Part shown: positions 44,143 to 50,061 of the stretch, one piece after another | How positions within the stretch are numbered: position 1 is the stretch's first letter | How the letters are laid out: the number at the start of each line of letters is the position of its first letter | Assembly (NCBI RefSeq): GCF_022549775.1 | Contig: NZ_JAKZGP010000036.1 | Coordinates: forward strand, 1-50,061 | Origin: Belliella filtrata | GTDB taxonomy: Bacteria; Bacteroidota; Bacteroidia; Cytophagales; Cyclobacteriaceae | Direction of reading: 5' to 3' | DNA length: 50,061 bases | Position numbers and translations under genes: made by a program | The notes under the pieces: generated by a model | The model's database searches: none | Told to the model about the DNA's origin: nothing | The model's input: the letters and a program-made list of their open reading frames with translations, nothing else

Positions 44143-45321
44143 TTAAGGTATGAAATTGAAATCGAGGGGCAGTAAATCCCCTGTCTTCTGCCAACCTAAA
44201 TAGCCTTCAAACAACAGGTCAAAAGGAGGGTAGTGGCTTCCGTTTTCATATAGCTCCACAGTACCTTTGGTCAAATGGATAATGCTTTCTTGGAAATCTG
44301 TTGGATATTTTGGCTTATAATTGACGTCTGGTTTTGCTTTTTTATACATCACTTGGATCAAATCTTCAAACACAAGAATCTTTTGACCATCTTCACCTAT
44401 AGTTATATATTTACTTAAGTCTAGGACTTCATCACTCATATAATCGATGAATTTGGGCAGTCTTCTTAACCTAGAAAATTCTTCCATACTGTATGGAATG
44501 GGCTCTCCTTTTCTCAACTTCTCAGAAAGAAGGTTTAGCTCTTCTTCTGTAGGTCTGTCAGGGTTTGGTAACCTCTTTATTCTTCTCAGCTGAAAGCCTT
44601 CTTCTACAACAGTATTTTTATATATAGCCCGGATGAGGTGCATAGCGCTTCCCTCGTAGGCTTTATCTCTATTTCTAGTAATTTGTTTAGTTTTTCTATT
44701 TGATAATCCTTCCAAAGGTTTAAAGAAAATATACCCTGCATATAAGATTCTTTGATCTTGCTTGGTATACTCGAACTCTTGCAGCGTATATTCAATTAAG
44801 TATCCTAAACTTGCATTTTCAATTTGCAATGTTTTCTTTGAATTGACTAAGAGTGAGTTTCTTTTGGTCACATCATCTATAATCAAGTCTTTTTCGTTTA
44901 GTATTTTAGTTTTACTTGCATGAGTACTACTCCCTATGAAATGGTATTTAAATATTTCAAGGTTATGATACCAACTTGGATCTCTTTGAGCATCTACTAA
45001 AATCTCGTCCATAGATACTTCTTCTTCTCCCATTTGAAAACGATATAGACCAGGTTGGATTTTGGTACCATCTAGTGCAAATGTAATGGTGTGAAAGCCC
45101 ATTGATTTTACGACAAGTTCATGCTTTCCATCTGAGATCTCTAGTGAAAATCTTCCTAGAGAATCACTAGTAGTACCCACACTTGTGTTGGTTAAAAATA
45201 TCATGGCATAAGGAATAGGAGATCTATCAATTTGATTTTCTACTATACCATGAAGTATTGATTGAGAATGACCAGCTCCAATGCAAAACATTAATGCTGT
45301 AAAAATTGGCGTGAATTTCAT
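44143..45321 (-). CDS. Exported protein with carboxypeptidase-regulatory-like domain
   Basis: The 392-residue protein has a signal peptide (MKFTPIFTALMFCIGAGHSQ), an N-terminal CarboxypepD-regulatory-like beta-sandwich (about 22-105, ILHGIVENQIDRSPIPYAMI and SVGTTSDSLGRFSLEI), and a C-terminal region of unknown fold containing NRKTKQITRNRDKAYEGSAM. This architecture (receptor-like regulatory domain without a barrel) is common in Bacteroidota and of unknown role, probably in the periplasm or at the outer membrane. ATG 45321 is preferred over the extension to 45360, which runs into the topA terminator. It precedes the sirtuin gene by 13 bases. Confidence 0.78.
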   Translation of the reverse strand: MKFTPIFTALMFCIGAGHSQSILHGIVENQIDRSPIPYAMIFLTNTSVGTTSDSLGRFSLEISDGKHELVVKSMGFHTITFALDGTKIQPGLYRFQMGEEEVSMDEILVDAQRDPSWYHNLEIFKYHFIGSSTHASKTKILNEKDLIIDDVTKRNSLLVNSKKTLQIENASLGYLIEYTLQEFEYTKQDQRILYAGYIFFKPLEGLSNRKTKQITRNRDKAYEGSAMHLIRAIYKNTVVEEGFQLRRIKRLPNPDRPTEEELNLLSEKLRKGEPIPYSMEEFSRLRRLPKFIDYMSDEVLDLSKYITIGEDGQKILVFEDLIQVMYKKAKPDVNYKPKYPTDFQESIIHLTKGTVELYENGSHYPPFDLLFEGYLGWQKTGDLLPLDFNFIP

Positions 45322-45352
45322 GCTTGAAAATAGTGAAAAATGGGTAAATAAG

Positions 45353-45378
45353 AAAGGCAAGATTTATATCTTGCCTTT
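45353..45378 (-). terminator. Terminator after topA
   Basis: AAAGGCAAGAT (45353-45363) pairs perfectly with ATCTTGCCTTT (45368-45378) around the loop TTAT. On the minus strand it is followed by CTTATTT. It lies between topA and the downstream regulatory-domain protein gene. Confidence 0.78.
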
Positions 45379-45386
45379 CGATCAAC

Positions 45387-47705
45387 TTATTTCTTTTTAG
45401 TGAATTTACCTTTTTTCTTTTCAGGCTGATTCTCTATGATCTCAATGGTTTCAGCATAAGTCAGTTCAGCAGCCTCCTTATCTTTTGGGATTTTGAAATT
45501 ATTCTTTCCAAATTTGATGTAGGGACCCCATCGACCATTTAGAATTTGAATTTCCTCATTTTCTTCAAACGTTTTGATATGCTTTTCTGCATCAGCTTTT
45601 CTCTTAGCCTTGATGAGTTCTACAGCTTCTTCTTCGGTGATGCTTAGGGGATCATATTCTTTCCCGAGAGAGACAAACTTGCTATCATGTCTTAGATAAG
45701 GACCAAATCTTCCAATTGCAGCCACGATCTTTTTGTCTTCAAAATACCCTACATCTCGAGGCAACTTAAACAATTCCAAAGCTTCTTCTAAAGTTACACT
45801 TTCTATGAATTGACCTTTCTTCAAACTAGCGAATTGCTTTTCCTCATCGTCTTGTTCACCTATTTGCGCCAATGGCCCAAATTTACCTAGCCTTACGATG
45901 ATTTTTTTGCCAGTTTTTGGATCTACGCCCAATTCACGTGCGCTGTTCACATCTGCACGAGCAACATTGGCAGTCTCTTCTACACGCGTATGAAATGCTC
46001 CGTAGAAGTTTTGGATCATGTCTTCCCAGTTTTGACCACCATGTGCAATGTCATCAAACTCCTTCTCAACTCTTGCAGTAAAAGAGAAATCAATCACATT
46101 TGGGAAATGCTCCACCAAAAAATCATTTACCACCATGGCTATGTTGGTAGGGAATAATTTGTTTTTATCTGCTCCCGCTATTTCAGTTTTTGAATCTTTT
46201 TTAAACTGGCCTTTGCTGATTTTCATTTCAACATAATTCCTCTCATTTCCATCGCGAGATTCTTTGATTACGTAGTTTCTCTTTTGGATTGTGGAAATGG
46301 TTGGTGCATAGGTAGATGGTCTGCCTATGCCCATTTCCTCAAGTTTTTTCACCAATGAAGCTTCAGTATATCGAGGGGCAGGTCTACTGAATGTTTCACG
46401 ACCCTTCATCTCTATAAGATCTAGTACTTGACCTATAGATAGTGGAGGTAAAAGTCCTTTTTCTGTAGACTCCTCATCTTCTGGTTCGTCATCCGTACTT
46501 TCTAAATACACTTTCAGAAACCCTTCAAATTTAATTACTTCACCACTTGCACTTAAAGTTTGAGGTAAAGTAGAAATGCCAATGGTCACCAAGGTTTTCT
46601 CCAACTCTGCATCAGCCATTTGAGAGGCAATAGCTCTTTTCCAAATCAGCTCATAAAGCCTTTGTTCATTCCTTTCCCCTGTGGTATTGTGCTCTGAAAA
46701 GTCCGTAGGCCTAATGGCTTCGTGGGCTTCTTGTGCTCCTTCATTTTTGGTGGTGTATTTTCTTGATTTATGAAAAGATGCACCATAAGCAGAAGTGATT
46801 TCATTTTTGGCAGCTACCATCGCATCTTCAGATAGGTTTGTACTATCAGTCCTCATGTAGGTAATCTTACCAGCTTCATACAGTTTCTGAGCCACTGACA
46901 TGGTCTGAGCCACAGAGAAGCCTAGCTTTCTACTGGCTTCTTGTTGTAAGGTAGAAGTTGTAAAGGGCGCTGCAGGTGATTTTTTACCAGGTTTTTTCTC
47001 TAAATTCTTGATGGTAAATTCTGCATCAAGACATTTCTTCAAGAAGTCTTCAGCATCACTTTGCTCATCGAATCTTTTTGGCAATTCTGCCGAAAGGGTT
47101 TTTCCTTCTACATCAAAAAGTGCTGTAATTCTATAGGCTGATTTTGATTTGAATTTCTCAATTTCCCTTTCTCTTTCTACAATAAGACGGACAGCCACAG
47201 ATTGAACACGACCAGCAGAAAGACCAGCTTTGATTTTTTTCCAAAGTATAGGTGATAGCTCGAAACCAACTAATCTATCTAAGATTCTTCGTGCTTGTTG
47301 CGCATTGACCAAGTCGTAATCTATGGTTCGAGGATTTTCTATAGCTTTCAAGATCGCATTTTTGGTGATTTCTCTAAAGACGATCCTTTTTGTACTTTCC
47401 TCTTTTAGCTTGAGTACTTCTTTCAAATGCCAACTGATGGCTTCTCCTTCGCGGTCATCATCACTCGCTAGGTATACAGTTTCTGCATTTTTCACCAATC
47501 CTTTTAACTGTTTGATCACTTCCTTTTTATCAGCTGTGACCTCATAGGTTGGCTTGAACTTATTTTGTATGTCGATTGCTTTGTCTCCCTTAGGCAAATC
47601 CCTGACGTGACCGTAGCTCGATGCTACTTTAAAATCTTTACCAAGGTAACCTTCTATGGTCTTTGCTTTGGCGGGTGACTCTACTATAACTAGATTTTTT
47701 GACAT
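45387..47705 (-). CDS. topA: DNA topoisomerase I
   Basis: The 772-residue type IA topoisomerase relaxes negative supercoils. The Toprim domain opens NLVIVESPAKAKTIEGYLG with YLASDDDREGEAISWHL. The active-site tyrosine is Tyr283 in KITYMRTDSTNLSEDA, and GIGRPSTYAPTISTIQKRNY follows. Instead of zinc-finger cysteines, the C-terminus has three or more topoisomerase C-terminal repeats (GKKIIVRLGKFGPLAQIG, KKIVAAIGRFGPYLRHD, IQILNGRWGPYIKFG) and a Lys-rich tail. ATG 47705 was chosen because the family starts at this motif; the frame is open to 47807 but adds a non-conserved stretch. Confidence 0.96.
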   Translation of the reverse strand: MSKNLVIVESPAKAKTIEGYLGKDFKVASSYGHVRDLPKGDKAIDIQNKFKPTYEVTADKKEVIKQLKGLVKNAETVYLASDDDREGEAISWHLKEVLKLKEESTKRIVFREITKNAILKAIENPRTIDYDLVNAQQARRILDRLVGFELSPILWKKIKAGLSAGRVQSVAVRLIVEREREIEKFKSKSAYRITALFDVEGKTLSAELPKRFDEQSDAEDFLKKCLDAEFTIKNLEKKPGKKSPAAPFTTSTLQQEASRKLGFSVAQTMSVAQKLYEAGKITYMRTDSTNLSEDAMVAAKNEITSAYGASFHKSRKYTTKNEGAQEAHEAIRPTDFSEHNTTGERNEQRLYELIWKRAIASQMADAELEKTLVTIGISTLPQTLSASGEVIKFEGFLKVYLESTDDEPEDEESTEKGLLPPLSIGQVLDLIEMKGRETFSRPAPRYTEASLVKKLEEMGIGRPSTYAPTISTIQKRNYVIKESRDGNERNYVEMKISKGQFKKDSKTEIAGADKNKLFPTNIAMVVNDFLVEHFPNVIDFSFTARVEKEFDDIAHGGQNWEDMIQNFYGAFHTRVEETANVARADVNSARELGVDPKTGKKIIVRLGKFGPLAQIGEQDDEEKQFASLKKGQFIESVTLEEALELFKLPRDVGYFEDKKIVAAIGRFGPYLRHDSKFVSLGKEYDPLSITEEEAVELIKAKRKADAEKHIKTFEENEEIQILNGRWGPYIKFGKNNFKIPKDKEAAELTYAETIEIIENQPEKKKGKFTKKK

Positions 47706-47866
47706 GCTTGTTTCGGATTTAAACAATGGATTCTTTTTTTCCAAGAACCAATTAAAATCTAAAAATAGATGGCTTTCTATTGTATTCCAAATTAAACTGT
47801 ATTTCATCTCTGATTTGGCATGATTATTTCATCTGTTCAGTATAATTAATTAGCATATTGCATATC

Positions 47867-48337
47867 ATGAAAAAGGTGCTTGGGTTATTGAGACACGGAG
47901 AAGCAGGGTTTGATTTTGAAAGTGATTTTCAGAGAGAGCTTACTGCAAAAGGAAGAAGTAAGTTGATAAAAATGAGCGATAGTCTCTTCAGAGCAGATTT
48001 TTCTCCTCAAAAAATCATCTCTAGTGCAGCTACCAGAACCATGCAGACCACGGAAATTATCTCTTATGGATTTCCAAATGCTGAAGTTACTTTTCATCAA
48101 GAACTATACGAAGCTGACTCCGCTATTATCACATCCAAAATATCAGAAATAAGTGATGAAGTTGAGACAGTCTTATTGGTTGGACACAATCCTGGCATAA
48201 GCTTGTTTGTATCTCAAATAGCAGATCAAGGATACCTAAGTATGGAACCAGGTATGATTATCATACTTGAGCTTTATATCGCGCATTGGAGTCACGTTGG
48301 CATAGGTACGGGAATTATCAAAGAAGTAATGATTTGA
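47867..48337 (+). CDS. SixA-like histidine phosphatase
   Basis: A 156-residue member of the phosphoglycerate mutase/histidine phosphatase superfamily. The catalytic RHG triad is present (LLRHGEAGF, His10), the second conserved region is SSAATRTMQTTEII, and the second catalytic histidine is in LVGHNPGIS. It resembles SixA, which dephosphorylates phosphohistidine on Hpt or PTS proteins; the substrate here is unknown. ATG 47867 is the first ATG before the conserved strand. It is divergent from topA. Confidence 0.85.
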   Translation: MKKVLGLLRHGEAGFDFESDFQRELTAKGRSKLIKMSDSLFRADFSPQKIISSAATRTMQTTEIISYGFPNAEVTFHQELYEADSAIITSKISEISDEVETVLLVGHNPGISLFVSQIADQGYLSMEPGMIIILELYIAHWSHVGIGTGIIKEVMI

Positions 48338-48631
48338 TTTTTTTTAAACACCCGGTTTCACCCTATATAAGAGGGCTCAAGACTCATTTAAATATCAATA
48401 ATCTACATGGATCTCTTTAATATTGACCAAGATTATTTTTACTGATATTGGATTTTTTTAGAAAGTTTTGAGCTTAGAAGATAAAAACCCACAACCTACT
48501 AACACTTCTGAAATGGGATAATCACATTTCTTTGTGTATTTTTGATAGGAGAAATAAAAATTGAAACAGCACTTTAAAAACAATTGTTAACTTATTAGAA
48601 ACAAATAAATCTAAAGTATAATAAAAATAAT
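48338..48631. other. AT-rich intergenic region before the agmatinase-family gene
   Basis: About 290 bases with no gene. TATTTTTG at 48537-48544 fits the -7 promoter consensus, about 88 bases before the ATG, but without a convincing -33 TTG. A weak CCCT/AGGG stem near 48361-48375 may end the SixA transcript. Confidence 0.35.
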
Positions 48632-49699
48632 ATGTCCTTAAAACATCAAATAATTGAAAATTTTGACCCTAATGGAGTAAGTACGCATGATAGTCTTTTT
48701 GGATTGCCTTTCGATGAGGATACGGCAGAAATGATCATCATTCCCGTTCCTTGGGAGGTGACGGTTTCATATTCTCCAGGCACAGCTGATGGTCCTGAAG
48801 CAATTCTTAATGCCTCTATGCAGGTAGACCTTTATCAAGATGATATTAGAGATGCGTGGAAGCTTGGGATACACATGTTGCCTATTCCGTCAGCTATTAG
48901 GGAATTGAGTGATAAGCACAGGATTTTAGCGGCAAACTATATTCACTGGCTCGAAAAAGGATCACCTGAGGAAGATTTGGAGAGATTTGCAGCTGTTCCT
49001 GGATTGATCAACAAAGCTTCAGTTGAGATGAATGAATGGGTATATGAGCAAGCTAAAAAATACAGCGCTATGGGTAAGATGGTAGCCCTACTTGGTGGAG
49101 ATCACAGCACACCATTAGGGTTGATCAAGAATGTAGCTGAATCAAATGAGAATTTTGGTATATTACAAATAGATGCTCACGCAGACCTTAGGGTTTCTTA
49201 CGAGAATTTTGAGTTTTCTCATGCTTCAATTGCCTATAACGCATTGAAGCTACCGCAAATAAGTAAAATGGTACAAGTGGGTATTAGAGATTATTGTGAA
49301 GCTGAAGCCATTATGGCTAAAGAGAACAATAGAATTACCACTTTTTATGATAAGGATATCAAAAGGGATGGGTATGAAGGCAAGGCTTGGAAAATCATTT
49401 GCGATGAAATAGTAGCGCAACTTCCACAAGACGTATATGTCACCATAGATATAGACGGACTGGACCCAAAACTTTGCCCAAATACTGGAACTCCAGTAGC
49501 TGGTGGATTTGAGCTTGAGCAGGTCTTATATCTAATCAAAGAAGTAGTGAAGTCTGGAAGAAAAATTGTGGGCTTTGACCTAGTAGAAGTAGCACCTGGT
49601 GTAGAAGGAGATGAGTGGGATGGGAATGTAGGAGCTAGAGTTTTGTATCGCATGGCAAACTTGTATGCGGCATCTCAAGGAAGGTTGAATCTGAAATAA
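48632..49699 (+). CDS. speB: Agmatinase-family (ureohydrolase) enzyme
   Basis: The 355-residue binuclear manganese ureohydrolase has all metal motifs: GGDHSTPLG (Asp157-His158), IDAHADLR, DIDGLDP (many members have DIDVLDP or DIDALDP) and VEVAPG near the C-terminus. The SHAS loop fits agmatinase/guanidinobutyrase-type members. The reaction probably splits agmatine into putrescine and urea; arginase or formimidoylglutamase activity cannot be ruled out. The protein is about 50 residues longer than E. coli SpeB owing to an insertion around residues 90-140. It is monocistronic with its own terminator. Confidence 0.85.
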   Translation: MSLKHQIIENFDPNGVSTHDSLFGLPFDEDTAEMIIIPVPWEVTVSYSPGTADGPEAILNASMQVDLYQDDIRDAWKLGIHMLPIPSAIRELSDKHRILAANYIHWLEKGSPEEDLERFAAVPGLINKASVEMNEWVYEQAKKYSAMGKMVALLGGDHSTPLGLIKNVAESNENFGILQIDAHADLRVSYENFEFSHASIAYNALKLPQISKMVQVGIRDYCEAEAIMAKENNRITTFYDKDIKRDGYEGKAWKIICDEIVAQLPQDVYVTIDIDGLDPKLCPNTGTPVAGGFELEQVLYLIKEVVKSGRKIVGFDLVEVAPGVEGDEWDGNVGARVLYRMANLYAASQGRLNLK

Positions 49700-49716
49700 A
49701 AATAATTTTGACAGAA

Positions 49717-49748
49717 AAAATGCCTGCATTTAGCAATGCAGGCATTTT
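49717..49748 (+). terminator. Terminator after the agmatinase-family gene
   Basis: AAAATGCCTGCAT (49717-49729) pairs with ATGCAGGCATTTT (49736-49748) around TTAGCA, ending in a T-run. A group II intron begins directly after it. Confidence 0.88.
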
Positions 49749-49752
49749 AATT

Positions 49753-50061
49753 GTGTGCCGTGCATGGTAACTAACTAGGTGGTGAAAGTCCACTGTGGGG
49801 GTTTGTAATCGCCAACCACTAGCCAATAGCAAGGGTGTCCATTGTGAGATGGAATCTGAAGGAAGCTGGCGGCAAAACTCTGCCCTGAGGAATACGAATC
49901 TCATCAGGCATATCCAATGGGACAAGACTGCATAACAAGTCAAAATCCAAAGATTACACGGACGTTGGAGTGTAAATGAGGCAGGGACATGGAGTGAAAG
50001 TGAGTTATCTTACCACGGGAGGTCTCATGGACGTGTGGAAACGGAGTAAGAAATACGGAGT
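49753..50061 (+). mobile_element. Group II intron, 5' part (continues past the window end)
   Basis: The RNA opens with GTGTGCCGTGCATGG, matching the GUGYG 5' boundary. It continues through conserved domain I landmarks: AACTAGGTGGTGAAAGTCC (about 49774-49791), CAAGGGTGTCCATTGTGAG, GTGGAATCTGAAGGAAGC-like (here GATGGAATCTGAAGGAAGC) and GGCAAAACTCTGCCCTGAGG followed by a CGAATCTCATCAGGCAT segment. These match bacterial retroelement introns that encode an LtrA-type reverse transcriptase/maturase downstream of domain I. No such ORF lies inside the window, so its presence and intactness are unseen. The 5' boundary is 4 bases after the terminator stem. The orientation is the same as the upstream gene. 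Confidence 0.85.

Noticed and set aside
49635-49943. Open frame of 102 codons on the minus strand across the agmatinase end and the intron
   Set aside because: It spans the terminator and structured intron RNA, and has no plausible start context.
1-50061. CRISPR array, tRNA, rRNA, prophage or toxin-antitoxin loci
   Set aside because: No regularly spaced direct repeats, cloverleaf sequences, rRNA segments, phage structural genes or convincing toxin genes were seen by reading both strands.

Overview
The window is a chromosomal segment of a Bacteroidota bacterium, most likely a Cytophagales member (Cyclobacteriaceae-like). This rests on content: a TonB-dependent receptor with a carboxypeptidase-regulatory domain paired with a DUF4249 lipoprotein, DUF4349 and DUF4394 proteins, a LytTR regulator with a propeller/Y_Y_Y histidine kinase, an AsmA-like giant, a GH78 rhamnosidase, low G+C, almost no Shine-Dalgarno sequences, and several TAnnTTTG promoter boxes just upstream of start codons. 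The species cannot be named from the sequence alone.

Layout. 0.1-4.3 kb: a frameshifted DUF4349 lipoprotein gene, then a TonB receptor/DUF4249 pair coupled by a TAATG overlap. 4.3-11 kb: a THUMP rRNA methyltransferase, a 604-residue protein of uncertain family, a GCPII-like M28 peptidase (minus) and phosphofructokinase. 11-20.7 kb: an AsmA-like protein facing a minus-strand block of cydA-cydB and mpl-exonuclease, then dnaB. 20.7-28.7 kb: a second M28 peptidase, the mnmA-truC tRNA modification pair, a duplicated DUF4394 lipoprotein, L-2-hydroxyglutarate oxidase and a beta-propeller lipoprotein. 28.8-32.1 kb: thrS, infC, rpmI, rplT. 32.1-34.6 kb: a DoxX-like membrane protein, a small MORN-like membrane protein, and a two-gene islet (HNH-like protein plus a small DUF6140-like protein) with visibly higher G+C. 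34.7-39.6 kb: a LytTR regulator/sensor kinase pair and a decayed gene. 39.8-47.7 kb: alpha-L-rhamnosidase, a sirtuin with a regulatory-domain protein, and topA. 47.9-50.06 kb: a SixA-like phosphatase, an agmatinase-family enzyme, and the 5' end of a group II intron that starts 4 bases after the agmatinase terminator and runs out of the window.

Most genes are core housekeeping: translation (thrS-infC-rpmI-rplT, mnmA, truC, rRNA methylation), replication and topology (dnaB, topA), respiration (cydAB), peptidoglycan recycling (mpl) and glycolysis (pfkA). Convergent gene pairs are usually separated by strong inverted repeats that can terminate both strands.

I found no clear defence island, prophage or CRISPR array. 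The most notable items are the group II intron placed directly behind a terminator hairpin, the multiply frameshifted pseudogene at 38.56-39.61 kb, the HNH/DUF6140 islet, the non-AUG start of infC, a possible pseudoknot between rpmI and rplT, and a sirtuin lacking the usual zinc cysteines.
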